From assembly GCF_030068605.1 (NCBI RefSeq), contig NZ_JASJOU010000016.1, positions 1 through 64,000 of the forward strand: DNA of 64,000 nt, given 5' to 3'. This document shows, piece after piece, positions 27,799-37,204 of the stretch (positions within the stretch are counted from its first letter, which is position 1; each line of letters opens with the position of its first letter). The position numbers and the translations under genes are program-made. The notes under the pieces are model-generated. The model had not been told where the DNA came from and searched no databases. It saw nothing but the letters and a program-made list of their open reading frames with translations. This stretch comes from Xanthocytophaga agilis (GTDB taxonomy: Bacteria; Bacteroidota; Bacteroidia; Cytophagales; 172606-1).

Positions 27799-28968
27799 TT
27801 AATTTATACCTAAGGCAAATGCTCCATCCAGTAGTTCTTCGCTTAATGTTTTTAAGCTGGCTGCTGCTGCTTGAATTTTATCTACATTATTGATGATGGC
27901 CTGATCAAAAGGCGCTGGAATAGCAAGTATTTTGGTTTCTGTAGCTGTGAAAGTAGCATCTAATGCTGACGCACGTTCTTTATCTTGTTTGGCAAGAACT
28001 TCTGCAATACTGCGGCCTTGCACTACTGTACCATCTACCCGTGTATAGGTACCATAGTACACATTTTTCACTCCTTTGAAATTCATCTGAATATCAATAT
28101 GCGTATTATCACTGAAACACGAATGCTCATGCTCCTGACGTTTGGTTGGATCTTCTTCAGAAATAGCAACCAGCATACGCTCTCCAGCAAGTTCATCATT
28201 ACTTAGTTCACTAAGACCTGTAAAAACGTCAGACAGCGCCGTCTTTACAGTCATCTGAGACGTAAATGTTTTGCGATAGGCACCATCTTCAGCCCACAGG
28301 TCTTTTACATACGCCAGATCTTCAACCAGCAGTTCAGCAATTACTTTCAGGTATTGTCCACGACGCGCCTGATTTTTAGCAGTACCACCTGTTACATAAT
28401 CTGTATAGGGTCTGTCACCTGGGCCATTGGCATTAAAATCTTGTCCCCATAGCAAAAATTCAATAGCATGGTAACCAGTCGCAACATTTACTTCGCTTTG
28501 CTCATCTGTATCTCCTCCAGCCTGATTCAGTGAGTCAAGCTTTGCCTTCGTAATCTCAATTTTGATGTTATTGATAATACCAGCATCTGGCATATCTTTT
28601 ACATAGTCAATATATACTTCATCAAGAGGCCAAGAGTTAATCAATCCTTCAGGTCCGTTTGCATCATCGATAGGACCACCGTAAAAACGGTAAGCTTCTG
28701 TTTGCCCATATGGAATACGAGCAGCTTTCCATGCAGCTTTGCATTCTTCCAAACCTGCCGCAGAAGGAGCAGCTACAAAGGCATTGATCTTTTGCTGGAG
28801 AGTTACGGCTGTGTTGTAGCTATCTTCATAGGAAGCGTACACAATAGCAGCATAATTTGAAACAACTTCTTTTTCAAGAGATTCTGTAGATGGTTCATCA
28901 TCCTTTTTGCAGGAAAACGCTAAAAGAGTACAAACCACGATCAAACATCGGGTGGTAAACTTGGTCAT
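27799..28968 (-). CDS. Imelysin family lipoprotein
   Basis: Periplasmic lipoprotein of 389 aa, lipobox cysteine in LLAFSCKKDDEP. Contains the complete imelysin signature GxHxxE in ATGYHAIEFLLWGQDF (about residue 167), with ETEAYRFYGGPIDDANGPEG and FSDNTHIDIQMNF typical of the insulin-cleaving iron-regulated protein group. First gene of the iron cluster; the gap upstream (28969-29234) holds two palindromic operator-like boxes. Expected role: iron binding in the periplasm for uptake through the downstream receptor system. Confidence 0.9.
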   Translation of the reverse strand: MTKFTTRCLIVVCTLLAFSCKKDDEPSTESLEKEVVSNYAAIVYASYEDSYNTAVTLQQKINAFVAAPSAAGLEECKAAWKAARIPYGQTEAYRFYGGPIDDANGPEGLINSWPLDEVYIDYVKDMPDAGIINNIKIEITKAKLDSLNQAGGDTDEQSEVNVATGYHAIEFLLWGQDFNANGPGDRPYTDYVTGGTAKNQARRGQYLKVIAELLVEDLAYVKDLWAEDGAYRKTFTSQMTVKTALSDVFTGLSELSNDELAGERMLVAISEEDPTKRQEHEHSCFSDNTHIDIQMNFKGVKNVYYGTYTRVDGTVVQGRSIAEVLAKQDKERASALDATFTATETKILAIPAPFDQAIINNVDKIQAAAASLKTLSEELLDGAFALGIN

Positions 28969-28983
28969 ACGTATGGTGTTTTA

Positions 28984-29059
28984 TTTAGAGTATTTCTAAA
29001 GAAGCAAAAGTATAGTAGCTCACAGTGAAATACAATTTTTATTTAGATTTTCTCTAAAT
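28984..29059. promoter_or_regulatory. Paired palindromic operator-like boxes upstream of the iron cluster
   Basis: Two inverted repeats with the same architecture: TTTAGA-N5-TCTAAA at 28984-29000 and ATTTAGA-N5-TCTAAAT at 29041-29059. Starts of both half-sites are 57-58 nt apart. The boxes precede the first imelysin gene (start 28968). The half-site and spacing recall DtxR/MntR-type metal regulators, which is inference. Confidence 0.6.
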
Positions 29060-29200
29060 AATCTTAACGCCTATAAATAATCCATACACTTTTGAGATTC
29101 AATCCAAAGTTCAGTTTTGCAATCTTATATGTAATCATTATGCAAATGTTATTTTTTACCAGAAAAGCAGTAGAGTCTAGTCTTTTTCTACCTGGCTGTC

Positions 29201-29208
29201 TACCTTTG
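29201..29208 (+). promoter_or_regulatory. Candidate -7 element before the phosphoesterase gene
   Basis: TACCTTTG matches TAnnTTTG and lies 26 nt ahead of the ATG at 29235. No clear -33 partner. Confidence 0.4.
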
Positions 29209-29234
29209 TTTCTCTTTGTGCCTAGCAACACTTT

Positions 29235-30053
29235 ATGAAACGTCGCACCTTCCTTCAGACTTCCTTCCTTGGTCTTTCCATTTCATGGTCTAAGCCTTTT
29301 AGATTTTCATTGGAAAAAGATAATCAGCCTGTATTTCGGTTTGCAGTAGCTTCGGATGGGCATTATGGTCAACCAGATACGAATTATGAAACAGATTTTT
29401 CGAATCTGAACAAGTGGTTAAAAGGAGAAAAAACGAAAAAGGGGCTGGATCTTATTTTTATCAATGGAGATCTGTTTCATGATGATCCTGTATTTATTCC
29501 AAAAGTAAAATCATCCTTTAATCAGTTGCCTGTACCCTATTATGTCACCCGGGGCAATCATGACAGAGTAAGTGAAGACATCTGGAAACAAACCTGGGGG
29601 TACGTTCCCAATCATGACTTTGTAGTAGGCGATTATGCATTTGTACTAGCTGATACCTCAAACGAAAAAGGAGAATATCTCTGTGCAGATGCAGCTTGGC
29701 TGGAAAAAACGTTACAGAAACATGCAGCTAAAAAATGGATCTTTGTATTCATGCACATTCCTCCCAATAAAAAGTGGACAGACAGCGGTGTTGACTGCGC
29801 TCCTGTACAGGAAATTCTGGAAAAAACGCCAAACCTGGCAGCTGTTTTTCATGGACATGACCATGAAATTGATGATCACAAGGTAAATGGAGGCAAACAC
29901 TTTTTCTTTGACGGACATTTTGGGGGAAACTGGGGCACTATGTATAAAGGGTACCGCATTGTAGAAATCTATAAAGATGGCAGTTGGTCTTCCTACCAGT
30001 GCAATCCGACCTTATCCCCTATTATCAATACGTTTCGGGTTAAGGCTAATTAA
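29235..30053 (+). CDS. Metallophosphoesterase, Tat-type leader
   Basis: Calcineurin-like phosphoesterase of 272 aa. Leader MKRRTFLQTSFLGLSIS has a twin arginine, so export in folded form is likely. The metal-binding motifs are in order: ASDGHYG (in place of the usual DxH), INGDLFHDD (GD), RGNHDR (GNHD), HIPP, and FHGHDHEIDDH (GHxH). It is divergent from the iron cluster and stands alone. Substrate unknown. Confidence 0.88.
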   Translation: MKRRTFLQTSFLGLSISWSKPFRFSLEKDNQPVFRFAVASDGHYGQPDTNYETDFSNLNKWLKGEKTKKGLDLIFINGDLFHDDPVFIPKVKSSFNQLPVPYYVTRGNHDRVSEDIWKQTWGYVPNHDFVVGDYAFVLADTSNEKGEYLCADAAWLEKTLQKHAAKKWIFVFMHIPPNKKWTDSGVDCAPVQEILEKTPNLAAVFHGHDHEIDDHKVNGGKHFFFDGHFGGNWGTMYKGYRIVEIYKDGSWSSYQCNPTLSPIINTFRVKAN

Positions 30054-30238
30054 AGGAGTGAGGAAAGATACTGATTCAACCATCCGTTGGGCCCTGAATT
30101 AATAGTATTAGACATTAATTTCTATTTCTGCATTAGCGTTTTACTATTTCTACAAAATATTCTGCACTACCAAGGCTTATATGAGTATCAAGGCATGCAT
30201 TTTGCCCTGATACCTTTAACTTTTTACCCCATAATCAC

Positions 30239-31000
30239 ATGAAAGCCAAGGTATTATTTTTTGTACTTCTGCTACTACCCACTTTCTGGTCAATCAGTTA
30301 TGGCCAGTTCTTTGCAGATCTTGAAACAGGTATTGTATTCTCTAGTCCCTACAATCAGGTAAGGGCACCCGGAAAGACAGGTACTCAGGTTGATCTCTCC
30401 AAAGATTTGCAACAACAAAAAGCATGGTTTTATAGGGTACGGCTTGGTTATACCCTCGGTAAACGGCACAAAATCTCTCTTCTGGCGGCTCCGCTATCTG
30501 TAAAATCGGATGGAACGCTGGACAAAAATGTCTCCTACAATGGAGAGCTTTATCAACAGGGTAAATCCACAGAAGGTACATTTATATTTGATACCTATCG
30601 GTTTACATACTCATACGATATTATCCATGAAAACCGGTTTCGATTAGGAGTAGGTGCAACGGCTCTTCTACGAAATGCATCTGTCAGATTACAAAATCCA
30701 ACAACCAATACGGCATATGATAATCGAGGTATAGTGCCACTGCTTCACTATGATCTCTGGTGGAATCCTACTCGTAGATTACTGATTTTATCAGAGGCCG
30801 ACGGAAGTTATGCCAATGCGGGACAAGCATTTGATGTATTTGCCGGCATTGGCTATCGCTTTACCCCTATTGTTTCCGCCAAAGCTGGCTATAGGGTTAT
30901 TCAGGGTGGAACCCGTGGAGATAATGTCTATATATCGTCCTGGCTGGACTTTGCGTCAGTTGGCCTCACCATTGACTGGAGACAGAAAGAAGACAAATAA
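30239..31000 (+). CDS. Outer-membrane beta-barrel protein, hypothetical
   Basis: 253 aa with a signal peptide (MKAKVLFFVLLLLPTFWSISYGQ). The mature part has alternating amphipathic strands (AWFYRVRLGYTLGKRHKISLLAAP, GTFIFDTYRFTYSYDIIHENRFRLGVGATALL, FDVFAGIGYRFTPIVSAKAGYRVIQGG) ending in aromatic-rich strands, typical of an 8- to 12-strand barrel. Transport or structural role cannot be decided. The next gene begins 77 nt downstream on the same strand. Confidence 0.7.
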   Translation: MKAKVLFFVLLLLPTFWSISYGQFFADLETGIVFSSPYNQVRAPGKTGTQVDLSKDLQQQKAWFYRVRLGYTLGKRHKISLLAAPLSVKSDGTLDKNVSYNGELYQQGKSTEGTFIFDTYRFTYSYDIIHENRFRLGVGATALLRNASVRLQNPTTNTAYDNRGIVPLLHYDLWWNPTRRLLILSEADGSYANAGQAFDVFAGIGYRFTPIVSAKAGYRVIQGGTRGDNVYISSWLDFASVGLTIDWRQKEDK

Positions 31001-31023
31001 AAAAGAAGGTTCTGTAATGCGAG

Positions 31024-31031
31024 TATTTTTG
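31024..31031 (+). promoter_or_regulatory. Candidate -7 element
   Basis: TATTTTTG fits TAnnTTTG, 46 nt before the ATG at 31078. Weak evidence only. Confidence 0.3.
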
Positions 31032-31077
31032 CATTAATTATTGTCAAATTTACCCGTATTTTTCTATACCCTCTGTT

Positions 31078-31803
31078 ATGGACTATCCATTCTATGTTTT
31101 TGGCTCTCAAAGTTCAGTAGACTATGATGTGGTTGTTTTTGCCAATCGATTAGGAACTACTAAAGAAAACCAGGACTTCTGTAACCAGCAGGCCCAACAT
31201 CTTGAGATTTTTTTTAATACCAGAAACCTGCCTTTCAAGAAGATAAACACCAATATAGCTATTCTCGAAAACGGAATCATTACTGCTGTTCACAAAGGCA
31301 CTCCTGATGAACTGAATAATTCTGTATTATATACCTATTCTCTGCATAAACAGTTTTATCCCTTATCAATTACACGGGCGGTAGAACGCAACTGGCAACT
31401 AAAAATGCTTCGCGCCTGTCGTACCATTCTTTCTTTTTATACACGAACTGCTATTCGTTCAGATATAAAACTGGCATTACAAGGTGATCTGGATGTGAAG
31501 TTACCTGTATTGGAAAACCTGGACCTGACACAATGGACAGAATTTCACAAAAACGATCCTCAGGATTGCTGGAAAACCATAGCCTTCCAGTTAGGGCAAG
31601 CCTTGGGACTTCTTGACAAAAAAGAATTATATACTAAGGAAGATATTATCCGATATCTTCCAGAACTCTCGGTTTTTCTATACAGACAAACTACCCAAGC
31701 AGATCTTCTCATCTTGCAAAATTTCAAACAGTTGTTTATCAGACAATTAAGAAAGGTAAGACCCTTATTCATTCAATTAACAGAAATTTCTGACGATTTA
31801 TAG
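31078..31803 (+). CDS. Hypothetical protein with a nucleotidyltransferase-like N-terminus
   Basis: Cytoplasmic protein of 241 aa. The start YPFYVFGSQSSVDYDVVVFANRL resembles the GS...DxD metal-binding strand of the DNA polymerase beta nucleotidyltransferase fold, and the rest is mainly helical (NWQLKMLRACRTILSFYTR, DCWKTIAFQLGQALGLL). The match is to the motif only; I could not assign a family. No signal peptide. Confidence 0.6.
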   Translation: MDYPFYVFGSQSSVDYDVVVFANRLGTTKENQDFCNQQAQHLEIFFNTRNLPFKKINTNIAILENGIITAVHKGTPDELNNSVLYTYSLHKQFYPLSITRAVERNWQLKMLRACRTILSFYTRTAIRSDIKLALQGDLDVKLPVLENLDLTQWTEFHKNDPQDCWKTIAFQLGQALGLLDKKELYTKEDIIRYLPELSVFLYRQTTQADLLILQNFKQLFIRQLRKVRPLFIQLTEISDDL

Positions 31804-32179
31804 CTTATAACTATATAAATTCAATATCCACATGTCTTTTTTATGTATAATCACCATAAGGCAACTTATGTAATATTCATACTGTCTTTGTTTACTTATA
31901 CATACTTACCCTGTAAAGACAAAATATATTAGTACTACAACGTCTAGAAATTACCTTATTTTCATATATTTATTAGTGTTATCTATAACATTTTTCCTAT
32001 ACAATAACTTGTAAGGATGTATTCTTATTTGTAAGATAATCCCTATGAATCTCTAAAATTCGTCTCTATATCTAACCTCCACAGACTGGCCTCCCACCAC
32101 AAGTAACACATAAAATGAGTATAAATTACATTATTTACATCATAATCGTTTATTCTCACTCAAAAAAACTGTGCATTTT
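31804..32179. other. AT-rich gap without a clear gene
   Basis: 376 nt, AT-rich. One 29-codon frame at 31843-31932 reads like a lipoprotein leader (hydrophobic stretch ending TYLPC) but stops at once; I do not call it a gene. The last 80 nt probably hold the promoter of the next gene. Confidence 0.4.
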
Positions 32180-33250
32180 ATGAAAAAGACATTTACAAAA
32201 CTGGCCGTTTTGTTATTTATCTCAGCATCAGTATACGCGCAGAAAGTTGACTTGGACAGAGCATCTTTCTCCTATACGTATAGAGACCTGCCAACCAATC
32301 CGTTGGATCAGACCTATAAAACCTACTCATCAGTAATCATTGCTACTTCATCTGTAAAGGCTAACTATTCTGATGATCAGTTTAAAAGTGGTATAGCTAT
32401 TGAAGGCTGGAGAAGAGTAGAGAATAATGCCCACGTAATTATCACTGCCAACATTGATGATGTGATCATTGACGCTTCAGAAGTGAAAGAACGAGTGGAC
32501 ATAAGCAAAGACAAAAACGGCAAAGAAACCGGAAGAAAATATTACTACTGGCTGGAAATGCAATACTCTTTCGCAGCCAATGCCAAAGTAGCTGATCTAA
32601 AAGGAAATGTAATAGATCAGAAGATAACATTGGCAGATCGGACATCAAAAAACTCCTTTAAAAGTGATGAATTTGGTAGTTATGAAGGTGCAGCCAACTA
32701 CTTCAATAACAACAAAACGAGCTTAAAATCACGATTTATCCGTGAACAAACCAATGCTGCTCTGGCAAATCTTAGCAGATACCTTGGAGACAGATATGGG
32801 TATGTTGTACGCAAAGGCACAGATATCCTTTGGATTCAGGATTCTAAAAAGCATCCTGAATACCAGACATATCAGGATAATTTTAAGGCATTCAAAGATG
32901 CAATGTCAGAAATGAAGTCTGATGAACCGGTTGGCGCTATCAAAGAAAAGCTGAAAGGCTTTATCAGTTATCTGGAAGAAATTCCAACCAAATATGCAGC
33001 AGATGAAAAAGCAGATAAAAAACTTCGTTATGCAAGTTATTACAATCTGGCACAAATCTACCTGTACCTGGATGATCCTACTCAGACGATGGCCTATGCA
33101 GAAAAGCTGATCACAAATGATTATGATGCCAAAGATGGTAAAACATTGTTAAAAGCAGCTCAGGATTTGCAAGCTCTGTTCGAGAAAAACAAATCCAACA
33201 GTCGTCACTTTACTCCTGAATCTTCTATTGCCCAAATATCTGAAAATTAA
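32180..33250 (+). CDS. Secreted hypothetical protein, 356 aa
   Basis: Start taken at ATG 32180 (MKKTFTKLAVLLFISASVYAQ, signal peptide); a GTG at 32171 is less likely. The mature protein begins KVDLDRASFSYTYRDLPTNPLD, has a basic segment (VDISKDKNGKETGRKYYYWL) and a helical C-terminus with a TPR-like stretch (RYASYYNLAQIYLYLDDPTQTMAYAEKLI). Possibly a cell-envelope protein of gliding Bacteroidota, but no family was recognised. Ends at a 17-bp terminator. Confidence 0.7.
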   Translation: MKKTFTKLAVLLFISASVYAQKVDLDRASFSYTYRDLPTNPLDQTYKTYSSVIIATSSVKANYSDDQFKSGIAIEGWRRVENNAHVIITANIDDVIIDASEVKERVDISKDKNGKETGRKYYYWLEMQYSFAANAKVADLKGNVIDQKITLADRTSKNSFKSDEFGSYEGAANYFNNNKTSLKSRFIREQTNAALANLSRYLGDRYGYVVRKGTDILWIQDSKKHPEYQTYQDNFKAFKDAMSEMKSDEPVGAIKEKLKGFISYLEEIPTKYAADEKADKKLRYASYYNLAQIYLYLDDPTQTMAYAEKLITNDYDAKDGKTLLKAAQDLQALFEKNKSNSRHFTPESSIAQISEN

Positions 33251-33268
33251 ATCTTTTCAGCTTCTACA

Positions 33269-33309
33269 TAAAACAATACCCCCTTTCCAAAGAAGGGGGT
33301 ATTGTTTTA
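33269..33309 (+). terminator. Strong terminator
   Basis: Seventeen-base-pair perfect stem (33269-33285 with 33293-33309), 7-nt loop; the T run is part of the descending arm. Confidence 0.88.
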
Positions 33310-33525
33310 TAACCATTAATCAAAATAAACTTTTCAAGTCCACCCTTTGTGAATCCGGCCTCAAACACTACTTTTGATAAATAATAAGACTGTTTCAAGA
33401 TACAAGTGAAGATTTTGTAGGGTAACAGGCCATCGGTAATAGTAAACGTATCCAAGGGCATTCATCTAAAACGAACTAAACGTAAAAGACATATTTATTA
33501 CTGACTAGCCCACTCATTCAAAAGG

Positions 33526-34476
33526 ATGAAAAAACAAGTCATTATTGGAATGCTGCTTTTATTGGTTGCATGCAAGGCAACCAATCCTTCACACACTGCT
33601 GGTTCGGATATTTCTTCTGCTCAGAAACCTACCATTTCGTTTACCTTCGATGATGGCAATACGGCTGATATGCCTGGATACACTCTTGAGGTATGGAATG
33701 CACTATTACTTAAAAGCCTTCAGAAACACAATCTGAAAGCCATTCTCTTTTCGTCCGGAGCCAATAAGACAGACCAAAAAGGCAAGTATGTCCTCCAGAG
33801 CTGGAATGATGCAGGCCATTGGATTGCCAATCACACATTTACACATCCCAACTTTAACAGTAACAAGACAACACTGGAAAATTTTGAGTGGGAACTTATG
33901 ATGAATGATTCCATCATAAAAACCTACTCAAACTATCTTCCCTTATTTCGTTTTCCCTACCTGAAAGAAGGCAATACAGCAGAGAAAGTAAATGGATTCC
34001 GATTGTTTATGAAGGAAAAGGGATACCGCAACGGCTATGTAACCATTGACGCTTCTGACTGGTATGTCGATAGTCGCCTACGGGAACGGTTGAAACAGAA
34101 TACAAAAGCCAACGTAGAAGCCTTCAAAACATTTTATCTCGAACACCTCTATGATCGTGCTCAATACTATGAGTCTTTATCTTATCAGTTAACGAACCGT
34201 CATATTAATCATACGATTTTACTGCATCATAATCTAGCAGCTGCCTTGTTTCTGGATGATCTGATTCAGTACTTTAAAGATAAGGGTTGGAATGTCATGG
34301 ATGCGGAAAAAGCTTATGCAGATGCCATTTATCAGAAACAACCTACCAACATCCCAGCAGGAGAAAGCCTGATATGGGCTCTGGCAAAGGAATCCGGAAA
34401 GTTCGAATCTATTCTCCGCTATCCGGCTGAAGACAGTGAGTATGAAAAAGATAAAATGGATAAGCTGGGTTTGTAA
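33526..34476 (+). CDS. Polysaccharide deacetylase family lipoprotein
   Basis: NodB-type carbohydrate esterase, 316 aa. Lipobox LLLVAC with Cys16. The metal-dependent site is visible: SFTFDDGN with Asp42-Asp43, then HTFTHP with His102 and His106, RFPYLKEG with the conserved Arg, and the late LLHHN motif. Expected to remove acetyl groups from a cell-wall or surface polysaccharide in the periplasm. Monocistronic. Confidence 0.88.
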   Translation: MKKQVIIGMLLLLVACKATNPSHTAGSDISSAQKPTISFTFDDGNTADMPGYTLEVWNALLLKSLQKHNLKAILFSSGANKTDQKGKYVLQSWNDAGHWIANHTFTHPNFNSNKTTLENFEWELMMNDSIIKTYSNYLPLFRFPYLKEGNTAEKVNGFRLFMKEKGYRNGYVTIDASDWYVDSRLRERLKQNTKANVEAFKTFYLEHLYDRAQYYESLSYQLTNRHINHTILLHHNLAAALFLDDLIQYFKDKGWNVMDAEKAYADAIYQKQPTNIPAGESLIWALAKESGKFESILRYPAEDSEYEKDKMDKLGL

Positions 34477-34543
34477 TTGGAAATGGTAGATAAATTAATA
34501 TCAATCAACTAACACTACTTAGTAGTATACATTATATAATTAT

Positions 34544-34894
34544 ATGGAATCAGAGCATGAGTTATTTCCATGTGTTTTACATTATTACGAAGATACTTAT
34601 TCTATTGAACTATCATCAACAGATACACATTTCTTCTTTGATCTGTTGGAAGAGTATGAATTATATGGAAATGGACCTTGCTGGGAAGGGTTGATCGAAC
34701 AAATTCTGGAGCGGGATATGCCTGATATACTACCCCTGGTCGACTTTGATTCTGAGGCAGATGCTTGCTTACTTATCCTCCCATCAGAGGAAATTCAACA
34801 TAAAATAGCCAATCACTTGCATGTCATTTTTACAAATGAGACACGCTTTCGGGAGTATCTGCAGTCCATAGACAAAGATCGTATAGACGCCTGA
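34544..34894 (+). CDS. Imm51-like immunity protein
   Basis: 116 aa, acidic, no signal peptide. The segment FFFDLLEEYELYGNGPCWEGLIEQIL followed by DFDSEADACLLIL resembles immunity protein 51 of polymorphic toxin systems. No toxin, Rhs or effector gene is nearby, so this would be an orphan immunity gene. I am moderately sure of the family by eye; a profile search would settle it. Confidence 0.55.
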   Translation: MESEHELFPCVLHYYEDTYSIELSSTDTHFFFDLLEEYELYGNGPCWEGLIEQILERDMPDILPLVDFDSEADACLLILPSEEIQHKIANHLHVIFTNETRFREYLQSIDKDRIDA

Positions 34895-34999
34895 TGGTAA
34901 GCAAGAAAAATCCAGTAGTTAGTAGTTAAAATAACCAAGCAGTTAATTTTTATTTATATCTATTCTATACCCTAAACATCCAAAACCTAACTTTCTTTC

Positions 35000-36148
35000 A
35001 TGGAAAAAATTAAAGTTGCTGTTGCTGGTACAGGTTTTATTGGTCCTGCCCACATTGAGGCACTTCGCCGCTTACCGAATGTTGAAGTTGTAGGCTTAGC
35101 AGAAGCCAATGCCGAACTTGCCAAAACCAAAGCAGATCAGTTGGGTATTCCTCGTTCGTATGGAGATTTTCAGGAAGTGGTAAATGATCCTGACATCAAT
35201 TGTGTACACATCTGTACGCCCAACTTCCTTCACTATCCGATGTCTAAAGCTGCTTTGCTGGCTGGCAAAAACGTAGTGTGCGAAAAACCTCTGGCAACCA
35301 GTACCAAAGAAGCAGAAGAGTTAGTGCAGATAGCTCGTGAAAAGGGTGTGGTAAATGCGCTTCACTTTAATGTACGCTATTATCCGCTGGTGCGTCAGAT
35401 GAAGACCATGCGTGAAAAAGGAGATCTGGGTGATATTTTCTCTATCACAGGTTCGTATCTTCAGGACTGGCTGTTTCTGAATACAGACTACAACTGGCGT
35501 TTGGAACCAGATAAGTCTGGAGAATCCCGTGCTATTGCAGATATCGGCTCTCACCTGATGGACCTGATTGAATATGTAACCGGACTGCATGTAACCGAAG
35601 TACTGGCTGACTTCTCTACGGTTCACAAAACTCGTATGAAGCCGCTGAAACCTGTAGAAACGTATTCGGGTAAAATGCTGACCCCGGAAGACTATCAGGA
35701 AGTAGCCATCAACACGGAAGACCATGCAAACGTATTGTTACGTTTTGACAATGGCAACAAAGGAGTAATTACAGTAAGCCAGGTAGCCGCAGGACGCAAA
35801 AACCGCCTGAATGTAGAGATCTCCGGCTCCAAACAAAATCTGGAGTGGTGTTCTGAAAAGCCAAACGAACTGTGGATCGGTAAACGCGAAACAGCCAACC
35901 AGTCTCTGATGCGTGACCCTTCTCTGGTATACAAAGAAGCCGCTCAGATTATCTCCTATCCAGGTGGACACAACGAAGGCTTTGCAGATTGTTCGAAACA
36001 ACTGTTCAAAGAAGTATACGCGGCTGTAGCACAAGGTAAACAGCCTGAAAATCCATTATTCCCTACATTTGCCGATGGATTACGCGAACTGGTTCTTTGT
36101 GATAAAATGATTGAAAGTCACAAAAAACAGGCTTGGGTTAAAATTTAA
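35000..36148 (+). CDS. Gfo/Idh/MocA family oxidoreductase
   Basis: Cytoplasmic NAD(P)-dependent oxidoreductase of 382 aa, no leader. Rossmann motif GTGFIGPAHIEAL near residue 10, CTPNFLH, and NVVCEKPLATS with the Lys-Pro motif at about residue 96. A canonical version unlike the first oxidoreductase in the window. The adjacent sugar phosphate isomerase gene, 87 nt away with one hairpin in between, makes an inositol- or sugar-catabolism pair likely. Confidence 0.92.
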   Translation: MEKIKVAVAGTGFIGPAHIEALRRLPNVEVVGLAEANAELAKTKADQLGIPRSYGDFQEVVNDPDINCVHICTPNFLHYPMSKAALLAGKNVVCEKPLATSTKEAEELVQIAREKGVVNALHFNVRYYPLVRQMKTMREKGDLGDIFSITGSYLQDWLFLNTDYNWRLEPDKSGESRAIADIGSHLMDLIEYVTGLHVTEVLADFSTVHKTRMKPLKPVETYSGKMLTPEDYQEVAINTEDHANVLLRFDNGNKGVITVSQVAAGRKNRLNVEISGSKQNLEWCSEKPNELWIGKRETANQSLMRDPSLVYKEAAQIISYPGGHNEGFADCSKQLFKEVYAAVAQGKQPENPLFPTFADGLRELVLCDKMIESHKKQAWVKI

Positions 36149-36168
36149 GTTAGTTTATATGTAGTTTG

Positions 36169-36211
36169 ATGGCTGAACCGTTGAATAACTTTTATTCAAT
36201 GTTTCAGCCAT
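36169..36211 (+). terminator. Hairpin between the oxidoreductase and isomerase genes
   Basis: ATGGCTGAAC and GTTTCAGCCAT flank an inner perfect stem TTGAATAA/TTATTCAA (36181-36188 with 36192-36199). No T tract follows, so it may stabilise mRNA or tune expression rather than stop it. Confidence 0.45.
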
Positions 36212-36235
36212 TCTCATTTCAAATCACTTATCACT

Positions 36236-37159
36236 ATGTTAAAGTTAGGTTTTGTAAGCGCCATTCTTGCTGATAACTCATTCAATGAAGTTATAGACTT
36301 TGCAGCTGCCAATCGGTTTGCCTGTGTGGAAGTTATGTGCTGGCCGAGAGACAACTCTGACACCCGCCGGTATGCAGGTGTATCTCATATTGATGTCAAT
36401 GCACTGGATGCGACTGCTATTTCACAGATCCAGCAGAAATGCAAAGAATCAGGTGTGTTTATCTCTGGACTAGGCTACTATCCCAATCCATTGGATCCAG
36501 ACACAGCAAAAGCTGAGTTTTACAGAGAACACATCAAACAGATAATCCGGGGAGCAGCCAAGTTAGGCATTCCGGTAGTGAATACGTTTATCGGACGTGA
36601 TCCTCAAAAGAGCATAGCAGATAATCTGAAAACGTTTGCTGAAGTATGGCCTGCTATTATCAAGGTTGCCGAGGAGAACAATATCAAAATTGGTATTGAA
36701 AACTGTCCGATGTTTTTCACCAATGACGAATGGCCTGGAGGGAAAAATCTGGCTACTACTCCTGCTATATGGGATCGCATGTTTGAAATCATTCCTAGTG
36801 AGGCATTGGGCCTTAACTACGATCCATCCCATATGATCTGGCAGATGATGGATGAAACCCGCCCTATTTATGATTACAAACATCGTCTGCATCACATTCA
36901 CCTGAAAGACGCAAAGCTGTATCGTGACAAACTGAATCGGGTAGGTATTATGGCAAATCCACTGGAATACCACTCACCTAAACTACCCGGTCTGGGTGAT
37001 GTAAACTGGCGTGGATTCTTTGCAGCACTGACCGATGTGCGCTACCGGGGACCCGTCTGTATCGAAGTGGAAGACAAAGCTTATGAAGGCTCTGACGAAG
37101 ATGTGAAAGAAGCCATCCTGACAAGCCGCAACTATCTGAGTCAGTTTTTAGTGTTGTAG
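36236..37159 (+). CDS. Sugar phosphate isomerase/epimerase (xylose isomerase-like TIM barrel)
   Basis: 307 aa, cytoplasmic. TIM-barrel metal ligands appear in order: the Glu in CVEVMCWPRDN and in IGIENCPMF, the Asp and His in LNYDPSHMIWQ, the His in HHIHLKDAK, and the Glu in CIEVEDKAYEG. Probably acts with the preceding Gfo/Idh oxidoreductase on a rare sugar or inositol derivative. The substrate is unassigned. Confidence 0.92.
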   Translation: MLKLGFVSAILADNSFNEVIDFAAANRFACVEVMCWPRDNSDTRRYAGVSHIDVNALDATAISQIQQKCKESGVFISGLGYYPNPLDPDTAKAEFYREHIKQIIRGAAKLGIPVVNTFIGRDPQKSIADNLKTFAEVWPAIIKVAEENNIKIGIENCPMFFTNDEWPGGKNLATTPAIWDRMFEIIPSEALGLNYDPSHMIWQMMDETRPIYDYKHRLHHIHLKDAKLYRDKLNRVGIMANPLEYHSPKLPGLGDVNWRGFFAALTDVRYRGPVCIEVEDKAYEGSDEDVKEAILTSRNYLSQFLVL

Positions 37160-37204
37160 TTTAGTACTGTAGACTATGCGCGTCAAGATTAATTTATAAA
37201 ACTT

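Noticed and set aside
35321-35725. 134-codon frame on the minus strand inside the Gfo/Idh gene
   Set aside because: Shadow of a well-supported gene on the other strand.
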